This document shows positions 17,281 through 25,263 of a DNA stretch of 64,000 bases, in pieces. Both the position numbers and the translations under genes were made by a program. The first letter of the stretch is position 1, and every line of letters begins with the position of its first letter. The stretch is from Streptomyces spirodelae. Lineage in GTDB: Bacteria > Actinomycetota > Actinomycetes > Streptomycetales > Streptomycetaceae. The notes beneath the pieces are model-generated. The model did not search any database, had not been told where the DNA came from, and was given only the letters and a program-made list of their open reading frames with translations. The stretch covers positions 1 through 64,000 of the forward strand of contig NZ_JAFFZN010000032.1 in NCBI RefSeq assembly GCF_017676385.1, given 5' to 3'.

Positions 17281-17677
17281 CCGGGTTGACGACCCGACAG
17301 ATCGCATCGTCAACCCGGCAGCTATGGACTCCACTTGCTGTTCACCATTCCGCGGATGTTTGCCGACACCCGAGACGGTGACCAGCAGGATGGCACTTCC
17401 TTGACACCGTGCGAAAATCACCGCTGGCGTTAGTGCACGGGCGTCCCGCCGGCAGCTCCCCAGGGAGCCGGCCACAGCCGGCACCTCATGCCTGCGAAGC
17501 CCTGACCTGCACAAACACGACCATTCGATCTGTCGGTCCGGCATGGTAAGCCGCTTTGGTGCACCGCTGTCCCGATAAAAGTTGCGACTGTACTTCGCCG
17601 GCTGTGACCATCACTTCGTACGGACTCCGGAGTAGGTTCCGGAGTCGGTCCTCCCCCTGAACAGCTATGGACTCCAC
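17281..17677. repeat. intergenic repeats
   Basis: 12-bp inverted repeat CCGGGTTGACGA (17281-17292) with its complement at 17307-17318. A 16-bp direct repeat CAGCTATGGACTCCAC occurs at 17319-17334 and 17662-17677. No gene with convincing codon bias is seen in 17260-17780. Confidence 0.5.
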
Positions 17678-17735
17678 CTCAGCACACAGGGAGACCGGGG
17701 CCCCTCACGTTGCCGCGTGAACCCCAAAAGCAGGA

Positions 17736-17768
17736 CGAGGGCCGACACCCGAGCGGTGCCGGCCCTCG
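17736..17768. terminator. hairpin terminator
   Basis: 14-bp arms CGAGGGCCGACACC and GGTGCCGGCCCTCG with one mismatch. A near-identical stem lies at 22746-22773. It sits downstream of the leftward remnant at 17796-17891. Confidence 0.6.
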
Positions 17769-17795
17769 ACTCTGCTTACCCCGCCCGCTACCCAC

Positions 17796-17891
17796 TCCGT
17801 CCGGGAGATCGACGCTCAGCGCCTTCACGGACCACGCCACCACAGCAGCGAGCGAGACTGCACCACCCCGCACCCAGTCCGGATGCTCCAC
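17796..17891 (-). pseudogene. C-terminal remnant of the 19.4-kb gene family
   Basis: The minus-strand frame reads VEHPDWVRGGAVSL, then AWSVKALSVDLPDG. This aligns with the C-terminus of the protein at 19387-19785 (VEDPDWARAWCVPL, AWSMTALTVDLPDA). The rest of the gene is absent upstream, so this is a decayed partial copy. Together the two copies flank the pentapeptide-repeat gene. Confidence 0.55.
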
Positions 17892-17935
17892 CAGAGAAGA
17901 ACGGGTGCAACCAAGCTGACCGCTGACCGGTCACT

Positions 17936-19351
17936 GTGGACATGCGCATGAAATACGTCTGGGGGAGCTCAGAGAAGCGTGGTCTGCGGCTGTGGCCTGT
18001 GGGCACGGTCCTGGCTCTTGCTTTCGCAGCAGCACTGACGGTGGTCTCGGCAGTTTTCTTCACCGGATGGGGTCTGCTGGATGCCCAGTCCCTCAAACCG
18101 GAACGCCAGGTCACTTCGAAGACGCTGTTCGAGCTGGTGAAGCTGTCGTTCGGAGTAGTCGCCGGCGCGGGCGCACTCGTGGCCTTGGTGGTGGCATACC
18201 GGCGCCAGCGCCTTGATGAAGACGCAGCGCTGCGGGAGGCAACGCGCCTGCATACGGAGCGGTTCAGCACTGCCGTCTCCCAACTCGGTGAAGGATCACC
18301 CGCCATACGACTGGGCGGCGTGCACGCCCTGGCCGGCCTGGCCGACGACGCCCCCACCCGCGACCTGCGCCAGACCTGCATCGATGTGCTGTGCGCGTAC
18401 CTGCGTCTGCCCTACACGCAGAAAGAACACCTTCCCCAGGGAGACCAAGCAGCCCGACACAACTACGTTGCCAACCGGGAGGTGAGACACACCGTGATCC
18501 GCGTGATCCGAGACCGGTTGCGCCTGCCGCAAGAGCACCCTCACTCGTGGCAGGGTCACGACCTGGACTTCACATCTGTGGTCTTTGACGGAGGTGACTT
18601 CTCCGGCGCCGTCTTCCCCCAGGGCCGAGTCTCCTTCGACAACGCGGTGTTCGCTCGCGGTTTTGTGACATTCGGCGGCGCTTCCTTCTGCGGGGCCATC
18701 GTCTCCTTCGACCACACCGACTTCTCCGACGGGCTGGTGACCTTCGATCACGCGACCTTCTCAGGCGGGCGGGTTTCCTTCAACCATGGTCTTTTTTCGG
18801 GCGGCACGGTGGACTTCGTCGGCGCGACCTTCAGCGGCTCGGCGATCTTCTTCGACCGGGCACGCTTCACCAGTTCGAAGATCTCCTTCAACCGGGCACG
18901 CTTCACCAGCGGCGGTCTCAGTTTCGACAGCGCGGAACTTCTCGGAGGCGCCGTGAGAATCAACCATGCCAAGCTCGCAGGGGCCGAGATCTCCTTCGCA
19001 GATTTCTTAATCACTGGGGGACGGCTCGTAGTGCTGTCCTCGACGTTGTCCGCCGGAAGGATTGACTTCTCCGGAGCACTCATCGACGGCGGCCGGGTGA
19101 CCTTCACCCGCTCACACCTTCTAGGAGCAGAGATCAGCTTCGAGAACACAGATCTTTCCCGAGGCACCGTCTCCTTCGACCGAGCCGAGCTGCAGTCCGG
19201 CAAAATCGGCTTCGATCAGGCACAGTTCGGCGGCGTCCGGGTCACCTTCAAAGACACAGTCTTCTCGGGCACCCACTTGAGCTTTTCTAACGAGCAGCCT
19301 CCCCCGCCCGGGGTGTGTCTCCCTCCCACATGGCAATCACCGCCACAATGA
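17936..19351 (+). CDS. membrane-anchored pentapeptide-repeat protein
   Basis: 471 aa from GTG 17936 (ATG codons at 17942 and 17948 are alternatives; no clear RBS). Two N-terminal transmembrane segments (residues 20-45 and 70-88) lead to a helical linker. From about 210 to 455 is a long run of pentapeptide repeats, with phased F/L every five residues (SFDHTDFSDGLVTFDHATF). These fold into a right-handed quadrilateral beta-helix; some members mimic DNA or protect gyrase, but most have no known role. The surrounding leftward gene family copies suggest insertion as a unit. Confidence 0.8.
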   Translation: MDMRMKYVWGSSEKRGLRLWPVGTVLALAFAAALTVVSAVFFTGWGLLDAQSLKPERQVTSKTLFELVKLSFGVVAGAGALVALVVAYRRQRLDEDAALREATRLHTERFSTAVSQLGEGSPAIRLGGVHALAGLADDAPTRDLRQTCIDVLCAYLRLPYTQKEHLPQGDQAARHNYVANREVRHTVIRVIRDRLRLPQEHPHSWQGHDLDFTSVVFDGGDFSGAVFPQGRVSFDNAVFARGFVTFGGASFCGAIVSFDHTDFSDGLVTFDHATFSGGRVSFNHGLFSGGTVDFVGATFSGSAIFFDRARFTSSKISFNRARFTSGGLSFDSAELLGGAVRINHAKLAGAEISFADFLITGGRLVVLSSTLSAGRIDFSGALIDGGRVTFTRSHLLGAEISFENTDLSRGTVSFDRAELQSGKIGFDQAQFGGVRVTFKDTVFSGTHLSFSNEQPPPPGVCLPPTWQSPPQ

Positions 19352-19386
19352 CCCCCGGCGCCCGGAGATCCCAGAAGCCACCTCCG

Positions 19387-19785
19387 CTACGCATCTGGCA
19401 GGTCGACGGTGAGCGCAGTCATGGACCAGGCATCGACAGACGACAACGGTACGCACCAGGCGCGCGCCCAGTCCGGGTCTTCGACCAGGTAGAGGAACCG
19501 GGGAGCCTCCAGCGGGGCGTCCGGCCGGGTCTCGCGCAGATGCTGGCGATCCGCGCGCCGCTCCTCAGCTTCCTTGGTCAGCAGATCGAACGAGGCGGCG
19601 GCCGGGGCAGCGTTGCCGCGGCGCACCGTGTCGGCCATCAGCTCCCGGTAGCGCACCTCACTGACCAGCCGCCCCCGCAGCTGTGCCCCTCCCACCATCA
19701 GCACGACCTCGACACACACCCCGTCGCTCTCGTCGACCTGGTGCGCCATCACCGCCAGCGAGTTGTCTTCGGTCCCCATCCCCAT
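19387..19785 (-). CDS. conserved protein of unknown function (132 aa)
   Basis: Start at 19785 (MGMGTED) is approximate, as no strong RBS is seen. The protein has a beta-rich N-terminal half (VCVEVVLMVGGAQLRGRLVS), a charged helical middle, and an FLYLVEDPDWARAW strand. It resembles small accessory proteins of Streptomyces plasmids; no named domain was recognised. A C-terminal remnant of the same family lies at 17796-17891. Confidence 0.6.
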   Translation of the reverse strand: MGMGTEDNSLAVMAHQVDESDGVCVEVVLMVGGAQLRGRLVSEVRYRELMADTVRRGNAAPAAASFDLLTKEAEERRADRQHLRETRPDAPLEAPRFLYLVEDPDWARAWCVPLSSVDAWSMTALTVDLPDA

Positions 19786-19870
19786 GGATTGAGGGTATCG
19801 GTGGGCACCGCCCTCGCTGGGCGGTCCGCTTACCGCCACGAGGAGCAGCACACCACCCAGTCCCGTTCCT

Positions 19871-19898
19871 CCCAGCCGCCTCACTTGAGGCGGCTGGG
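19871..19898. terminator. hairpin terminator candidate
   Basis: 13-bp perfect arms (CCCAGCCGCCTCA and complement) with almost no loop. It lies 86 bp upstream of the leftward gene start at 19785, where it may stop read-through from either side. The remaining DNA to 20163 shows no gene. Confidence 0.55.
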
Positions 19899-20163
19899 TG
19901 CCCCTTGACCTGCCAACTCCGGTGCTCGGTCGAAGTACTCTGAAAACGTGCGTTGCAACGAAGCCGGTGTAGAGTCTTAAGAGTCAGCCAAGGGGTTGCA
20001 AGTAGGAACATCCTCCGCTGGCGGACGCGAAAAGACCCCCCGGGTGCAGACCGGAGGGCCTTCCGCGACAGTTGCACGAGCCCGGCCGAGCAGAAGGCGG
20101 TCGGGCTCGCTGCCTATTCAGCGATCCCAACCTCATCCCAGCCGGTGCTCTGGCGATGCCATG

Positions 20164-20316
20164 TCACCGCAGGTACTGCCACCCCATGTTGACGAACTCA
20201 ACAACCTGCGCGATGTCGGCGAGGTGGCCGACTGCGCCGAGGACCGCTAAGCCCCCGACACACCACCACCGTCCGTCGTTGGGCGGCGGCTCGCCCGCTT
20301 CGTGCTCTTCGTCCAT
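20164..20316 (-). CDS. small hydrophobic protein (50 aa)
   Basis: An ideal RBS (CAGGAGGAG) lies 3 nt before ATG 20316. The product starts MDEEHEAGEPPPNDGRWW and continues into a hydrophobic segment (CVGGLAVLGAVGHLADIAQV) ending WQYLR. It is probably a single-span or peripheral membrane peptide, like the other micro-membrane proteins of this element. No family was recognised. Confidence 0.6.
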   Translation of the reverse strand: MDEEHEAGEPPPNDGRWWCVGGLAVLGAVGHLADIAQVVEFVNMGWQYLR

Positions 20317-20599
20317 GGACTCCTCCTGTTCCCATTGGGACGGACCCGCCCGGACACAACCGGGCGGCTACCGGATTCGCACTCGCGTGTGATTCCGGAG
20401 AATCCAAAGGGAACTTAGGTGGAGCACGCTCAGCATATCGCCTCACCGGAAGTCCGTATTGCGGCTGTTCGAGCCGGTCATCTCCGGGACAACGGCGCTC
20501 TGCCTGGTTGGGCAGGTACCGAGCAGGGGTCCGTTCAGGACATCACCCGGACAGCCCGCGTGGAAGGCCCGGGGCTCTGCTGCCCCGGGCCGCGGCCGG

Positions 20600-20767
20600 T
20601 CAGGAACCGATGGCCACCCCCGCAACCGCTACTGCCACAGCCATGACGCCAAGGGCTACCAAAACGGGCTGGCTGACTGCGGGGCGGCGATAGGTGACGT
20701 ATCCCGCAGCCGCGCCGAGCAGGAGAACGTCGAGTGCCAGCGCTGCCAGACCGGAACTGATGTACAT
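20600..20767 (-). CDS. small two-span membrane protein (55 aa)
   Basis: ATG 20767 with TTGGAGAGA 4 nt upstream. Two hydrophobic spans (SGLAALALDVLLLGAAAGYV and LVALGVMAVAVAVAGVAI) are separated by TYRRPAVSQP. The layout and the YRRP/YRHP turn match the 62-aa protein at 24643-24831, so the two are paralogs. No XRE gene adjoins this copy. Confidence 0.65.
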   Translation of the reverse strand: MYISSGLAALALDVLLLGAAAGYVTYRRPAVSQPVLVALGVMAVAVAVAGVAIGS

Positions 20768-20839
20768 GCATTCTCTCCAAGGGATCAGCAGTTGATCGGA
20801 CGCGGCTCCGGAGCCGAAGGAGAGAATGCGGGAAGCGAA

Positions 20840-20857
20840 GGTTAGCCCCGCAACTCC
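20840..20857 (-). promoter_or_regulatory. 18-bp element shared by two membrane-protein genes
   Basis: GGTTAGCCCCGCAACTCC occurs here, about 73 bp upstream of the start at 20767, and again at 24939-24956, about 108 bp upstream of the paralog start at 24831. Both are in the same orientation relative to their gene. Confidence 0.45.
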
Positions 20858-20932
20858 CGCGAAAACCCGTTGGAGACTCTCATTTGCGCAGGTCACGCGG
20901 CTGCGCAAGTTTCCGCGAGAATCTGTGGCTGG

Positions 20933-21649
20933 TCATCCGCGTGCGGTGAGCTCTTCGATGCGGTCGGGGAAGTCCGGTTCAGGCAGAGGGAGCTCCAGGC
21001 CGTCGACCTCATCGACGGCGTCCGGCACATAGGCGAGGACGGCCGTGACGGCAGGGGTGAAGTGCCGCTTGCCCTCGCGCAGGAAGGCCAGGATGCGCAA
21101 GGTCGTCAGCAGGTCCTCACGGGTGACGAAGTCCGGCAGCATGGGTGCGGGGGCCCCCAATTCGGCCTGCGCGCGCCACAGCTCGGCCTCGTCGCGTTCT
21201 CCGTGACCCATGTGCTGGAGGTAGAGGCAGCAGGCGCCGCCGCGGGCGCCGGCGCCCGCGGCGAACTGCCACCAGAAGCGGGCGCTGTCCTCGCGCGCGG
21301 CCAGATGCAGGACGCAGCCGAGAACGAGCGCTCCTTCCGGCTCCAGGATCCGGTAGGCCAGGAAGCCCTGGAGCTGGTGGATATCCTGGGCGACCACTGT
21401 CTCGGAGAGCACGGTGAGGTGCCGCAGAAAGGCGTTCTGAGACGCGCTGTACTCGCGCCGGTGCCCTTCTTGGGTTCGCGCGGCGGCGTCCCTGACAGGC
21501 TTCATCTGGTCGTCGAAGCTGAGGGCACCGTGCCAGGTGCTGGAGGCGATCTTGTAAGACAGCCGTGCTTCCGCCCGGGTCATGTCGGCGTCCAGGTAAG
21601 GGCGCCGCTCGATGCGGGCGTTGGCCAGTGCGCGCTGGAGACGGGTCAT
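20933..21649 (-). CDS. sigma-factor-linked conserved protein (238 aa)
   Basis: Starts with a 4-bp overlap (ATGA) with the sigma gene, so translation is coupled. Mostly alpha-helical and Ala/Arg/Glu-rich, with a Gly/Cys-containing middle (GAGARGGACCLYLQHMGH) and an acidic C-terminus. Many Streptomyces ECF operons carry such a downstream gene, often a regulator or effector of the sigma factor. No anti-sigma zinc motif (HxxxCxxC) is visible, so the role is open. Confidence 0.6.
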   Translation of the reverse strand: MTRLQRALANARIERRPYLDADMTRAEARLSYKIASSTWHGALSFDDQMKPVRDAAARTQEGHRREYSASQNAFLRHLTVLSETVVAQDIHQLQGFLAYRILEPEGALVLGCVLHLAAREDSARFWWQFAAGAGARGGACCLYLQHMGHGERDEAELWRAQAELGAPAPMLPDFVTREDLLTTLRILAFLREGKRHFTPAVTAVLAYVPDAVDEVDGLELPLPEPDFPDRIEELTARG

Positions 21650-22203
21650 CGTGTTTCCTCTTCTTGTCCCAGATCGAGGCTCTTCCGAAGCCGGTGTCGT
21701 GCGTAGCGGGTGGTGGAGTAGACCCCCGCTTCGGAGATGCCCAGCAGATCGGCGATTTCGCGGACGCTGTAGCCCAGGACGTAGCGGAGCACGAAGGCGT
21801 CGTGCTGCCGCTCGGGCAGCTCACGGACGGCCTCGTAGACCGCCAGGTTCTCCTCCAGAATGCCGATCGCGTCCTCGGTATCGGACAGGGCGATCGACTC
21901 GAAGGCCGCGTAGTCGGTCACCACCGGCCGGCGGCCCCGGGCGCGGGCGTGGTCGATGGTGCGGTTCTTGACCACGCGCCAGGCGTACGCGTTGGGGTTC
22001 TCGTGGGTGAGGACGCGGTGCCAGCCGAAGTACAGCTGCTCGAACGCTTCATCGACAGCGTCCTCGGCATCCGCCCGGTTGCCCAGGTACAGCTCAGCCC
22101 AGTGCACGTAGGGGGCGCGCTTGAGCTGGTGGAAGGCCCGGAAGTCGGCAGGCAGATCGACCATCGGCAGCACGTCGGCCGGGAGGCGGCGGTCTCGGGT
22201 CAC
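21646..22203 (-). CDS. ECF-type RNA polymerase sigma factor
   Basis: 185 aa from GTG 22203. Region 2 is at about 40-100 (ADAEDAVDEAFEQLYFGW, then NAYAWRVVKNRTIDHAR) and region 4 at about 125-175 (LPERQHDAFVLRYVLGYSVR and EIADLLGISEAGV). This is the two-domain ECF layout. It overlaps the downstream gene by 4 bp and the upstream 55-aa frame by GTGA, forming a tight operon. The target promoters are unknown. Confidence 0.8.
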   Translation of the reverse strand: MTRDRRLPADVLPMVDLPADFRAFHQLKRAPYVHWAELYLGNRADAEDAVDEAFEQLYFGWHRVLTHENPNAYAWRVVKNRTIDHARARGRRPVVTDYAAFESIALSDTEDAIGILEENLAVYEAVRELPERQHDAFVLRYVLGYSVREIADLLGISEAGVYSTTRYARHRLRKSLDLGQEEETR

Positions 22204-22367
22204 GGCTGGCCCCCCGGGATCCGGTCCACACCCTCACGGTGGAGTTCGCTGACTCCGGCCCGTACACCGGCAGCTGCGGCACGGCGCAGCAGCACGACGG
22301 CATCGCGTCCGAAGACACGCAGGCCGACGGCCACGGCCAGAAGATCGGCGGCAAGTTGAAGAGTCAC
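22200..22367 (-). CDS. small upstream protein of the sigma operon (55 aa)
   Basis: GTG 22367 begins VTLQLAADLLAVAVGLRVFG and ends in TGA overlapping the sigma GTG, so translation is coupled. High GC3 supports coding. The frame stays open well upstream (codons such as GRWRTPYEAESAQC) without a usable ATG or GTG, so the true N-terminus could be longer or use a rare start. No family was recognised. Confidence 0.45.
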   Translation of the reverse strand: MTLQLAADLLAVAVGLRVFGRDAVVLLRRAAAAGVRAGVSELHREGVDRIPGGQP

Positions 22368-23452
22368 TGACTCGGAAATCCCCTCCGTCGTGTGGCGAAG
22401 ACCGCCCCCCTGGTCCTCGGAGGTGCACTGCGCACTCTCTGCCTCATAAGGCGTACGCCACCGCCCATATGTGCAACGGATAACCCGAAAATAATGCGGA
22501 GCGTGCCACTCCGATCACGTTCCGCTCGCTGACCTGCGCTGTTGCTCCCCAGCCGCCGAACTACCCCGCGGTGTCAACGAGGTCGGGACACGTGGCACCA
22601 AGGCCATGAGGTGATCGGAGCCCCGACTGTCGCCGATGGCGCCTGAGACGCAGGAGGCGTCACCCGGAGACCCGCAGCGGAGCTGCGAGCCGTGCGAACA
22701 GAGCAGAGGATCCGTGCTGCCAGCGAAGCGCTCGTTGCAGCACGGAGGGCCGACACCGTCGCGGTGCCGGCCCTCGTGTTCCATCACGCGTGTTCCGGGC
22801 AGCGTCGGACAACGTCTCAACGACGTCGTCGGCTCTGCCTCCGGGGTTCGGACCGTATGACGGTGGTCGCCGTCTCGGTCGGGCGTGGTGTGGGGGTCTC
22901 CGCTGCCACGGAGGGGGTCCCCCGCCTAGTGCGTCCACAGCATCGGGTCACCCAGGCTCCTAGCCCGCTTCGCGGACTAATGCGCTAGATCCTGGCCTAC
23001 GCACGGAGGAAACCGCAAGCGGCAATGCGCCAGCGCGACAAGAATTGAAAAATATCCCGCGCTGACCAGCGCTTTTCCCGGAGTGTCCTGTCAAGCGCGT
23101 CGATTGTTCAAGACAGTGACGCGACAGAATTTGAATAACCGTCCGGCGCGGAACGGCTGACTGTTGTTTAGTCCTTGTCGCGGTTTCGGCGGAGTGCCGT
23201 GTACTTCACGTGGACCGCTCATGACCTGCGTAAACATGCAGCCGGACGCATAGCTCTCAAATGCCGCATCTCTTGCATTGCCCCAGCTCACGCAAGAACG
23301 CGTATCTCCTGGAGAGAGAACAGTGCTGTGACAGCGCCCGGTTGGCATCCCGCCCTTATGTCGGCAGGTCTCGGTACGGTTTACGACTACCTCATTCCGA
23401 CTGCCATCGGAAAGGGGTTTGAGCCCTTCGGGTTCAAGACGTCCACAGCACC
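22368..23452. other. gene-poor region with one strong hairpin
   Basis: About 1.1 kb without an ORF that shows consistent codon bias. It contains a terminator-like stem at 22746-22773 (AGGGCCGACACC and its complement with one mismatch), near-identical to 17736-17768, and several short GC hairpins. A locally AT-richer stretch lies at 23090-23180. Confidence 0.4.
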
Positions 23453-23478
23453 GGCACCGGCCGGAGACGGCCGGTGCC
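23453..23478. terminator. hairpin before the third cassette
   Basis: 10-bp perfect arms GGCACCGGCC and GGCCGGTGCC around GGAGAC. It lies just upstream of the AAGGAGAT ribosome site of the membrane gene at 23501, so it may act as an attenuator or as the terminator of upstream transcription. Confidence 0.5.
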
Positions 23479-23500
23479 ACGTCTCGAAGGAGATCACCCT

Positions 23501-23719
23501 TTGGCTTTCCTTCTCGGGGAAGACACCGCCAGCGCCTCTGCCTCGACCGAGACGCCGTCCCGCCGCCTGTCCTGGATCGACGTCGCCCTGATGGCGCTGG
23601 TCCTGGGCGCGTTGACCGTCCTGCTGGCCGTCGGTGTTGAGCTGCCGCAGGCGCTCACCATCGTGGGCGCGGCCGGGCTCGTCACGGTCGAGTTGCGGCG
23701 CCGGCTGTCCCAGTCCTGA
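23501..23719 (+). CDS. small membrane protein (72 aa), TTG start
   Basis: TTG 23501 is chosen because AAGGAGATCACCC lies immediately before it. A Thr/Ser-rich N-terminus precedes two hydrophobic spans (WIDVALMALVLGALTVLLAV and ALTIVGAAGLVTV) and a basic end (RRRLSQS). It precedes an XRE regulator by 69 bp in the third example of the membrane-protein/regulator cassette. Confidence 0.6.
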   Translation: MAFLLGEDTASASASTETPSRRLSWIDVALMALVLGALTVLLAVGVELPQALTIVGAAGLVTVELRRRLSQS

Positions 23720-23788
23720 CACGGCCAAGCCGGCCCGGGAGCGCCCTCAATGGCGCTCCCGGGCCGCGGGCTCGTGGAAGGAGAGACG

Positions 23789-24484
23789 ATGGCCCGCCCC
23801 ATGAAAGAGCTGCCCGAAACCGACACCCCGGCCGCCTCGTTCGCGAAAGAGCTGCGTGCCCTGTATGAGCAGGCCGGTCGGCCCCGCATCGAAGACATGG
23901 CCCATCGCACGGGAGTGAGCACGTCGTCGCTGTCGCAGGCCCACAGCGGGGAGCGCGCGCCGACCTGGCACATCACACGGGCCTATGTGACCGCGTGCCG
24001 GGGGAACGTGCAGAAATGGCGCGCCCGCTGGGAAGACATGCAAGCCCAGGTGTGCGCACGCCGCCTGAACTTCCAACCGGACTTCCGTCACCTTGCCTTG
24101 GACAGAGTTCCCCCCAAGGTGGTCGCCAGTGAAAAGGAACTGGCTGCCTACCTGGACCTCGTCCGGCAGGCGCGCGGGCTGAGCCTGCGCGACATCGCCC
24201 GGCACAGCCCTTACTACTCCCACCACACCTACGGGGCGGCCCTGCGCGGTGACCGGCCGTTGACGGTGCACATCCTGAGGGGAGTCCTGTCGGCGTGCCA
24301 GCTGGCTGACCCCACCACCCTGGCCCAATGGCTCATCAAACTCGCCCAAGTACGGCCAGACCAGGCCATCCACGCGAACAAACTCCTGACACGGATACGG
24401 CCGCCCCGGCCACGTCCCCGCCCCGACTCCGGAGCCCCCAACATGCGCATGAGCTTGGGCGGTGGCCCTTCACCCAAGAAATGA
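23789..24484 (+). CDS. tandem-HTH XRE-family regulator
   Basis: 231 aa; ATG 23789 has GGAAGGAGAG upstream (an in-frame ATG at 23750 lacks one). HTH 1 near residues 35-70 (RIEDMAHRTGVSTSSLSQAH); HTH 2 near 135-170 (LSLRDIARHSPYYSHHTYGA). The Pro/Arg-rich C-terminal tail is unlike the other two paralogs. Its terminator follows at 24502-24533. Confidence 0.75.
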   Translation: MARPMKELPETDTPAASFAKELRALYEQAGRPRIEDMAHRTGVSTSSLSQAHSGERAPTWHITRAYVTACRGNVQKWRARWEDMQAQVCARRLNFQPDFRHLALDRVPPKVVASEKELAAYLDLVRQARGLSLRDIARHSPYYSHHTYGAALRGDRPLTVHILRGVLSACQLADPTTLAQWLIKLAQVRPDQAIHANKLLTRIRPPRPRPRPDSGAPNMRMSLGGGPSPKK

Positions 24485-24501
24485 AAAGCCCGTAATCAGT
24501 C

Positions 24502-24533
24502 GCGGTCCGGCAGGTGCTCGCCTGCCGGACCGC
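24502..24533. terminator. hairpin terminator
   Basis: 13-bp perfect arms (GCGGTCCGGCAGG and complement) with a 6-nt loop, 18 bp after the XRE stop codon. Confidence 0.75.
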
Positions 24534-24642
24534 TTCGCTGTTCACCCCCGCCCCAACGGCACTCGGCACCGGGCGGCGCCCGAGCAGCTTGCGGGGCGGC
24601 CTGGGCGGGCCGGTCTCCGTCCGGTGCGCCCAGGCCGCCGGG

Positions 24643-24831
24643 TTATTGGGCCGCCGCTGCGGAGGTGACCGCGAGACCGGTGAGAGTAGCCAGGAGGGCC
24701 GCCCCGGCCAGGGCGACCGTCAGCGGCGCCACGAGCGTGGGGTGGCGGTACACGGTGTAGCCCAGGACGGCGACGGCCAGGACGCTGACCACAGTCAGCA
24801 GCAGGGCAACGAGCAGAACAAGCGTGAGCAT
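24643..24831 (-). CDS. small two-span membrane protein (62 aa)
   Basis: ATG 24831 with GAGGGA upstream. It starts MLTLVLLVALLLTVVSVLAV, then a YTVYRHPTLV turn and a second hydrophobic span. It is a paralog of 20600-20767 and shares the 18-bp element upstream of that gene. It is convergent with the XRE regulator at 23789. DNA from 24832 to 25263 shows no further gene. Confidence 0.6.
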   Translation of the reverse strand: MLTLVLLVALLLTVVSVLAVAVLGYTVYRHPTLVAPLTVALAGAALLATLTGLAVTSAAAAQ

Positions 24832-24916
24832 GCGGACATTCCCTCGAGTCGTTGAGTGGACGGGGGAGCGTGGGTGTTCCCCAGCCCTTGTGTCGCGGGC
24901 AGCGGCCCGGACAGCG

Positions 24917-24956
24917 GCGTAAGAGTCACGGATCGAGGGGTTAGCCCCGCAACTCC
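24917..24956 (-). promoter_or_regulatory. upstream elements of the 62-aa membrane gene
   Basis: Two elements close together on the minus strand: the shared 18-bp block (24939-24956) and CGTGACTCTTACGC (24917-24930), a shorter relative of the promoter-like blocks at 386-410 and 2866-2890 but without their TATCTTATT half. Confidence 0.4.
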
Positions 24957-25263
24957 GTCCTGACCAGGGCATTTACGGGCTCGTCCTGCTCAGGCATCGG
25001 CACACGAACCGTGTGCCCGCACACATGTGCACGTGGGCGCGCTCCTCGCGCCCGACCCGTTCCTCCCACACCAGGGGGCTCTAGCCCCGGCAGCCGACGC
25101 GTAAGCCACGCAACCCCCGGGCGCCGGTGCCCGGGAGACGAACCACGGACCGTCTACTGGACCAACCCGAGCCCCTGTGCGGCGATCTGAGCGCCGATCA
25201 CCACCCCGGATAACCGGAGAGACCGGGGCAGGGCGATCGGCACTCAGACGGCCACCCAGGGGG

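Noticed and set aside
22515..23480. Several open frames of 60-140 codons in the sigma-XRE gap
   Set aside because: Codon usage is inconsistent across frames, no ribosome sites fit, and the region carries a terminator-like stem; treated as non-coding.
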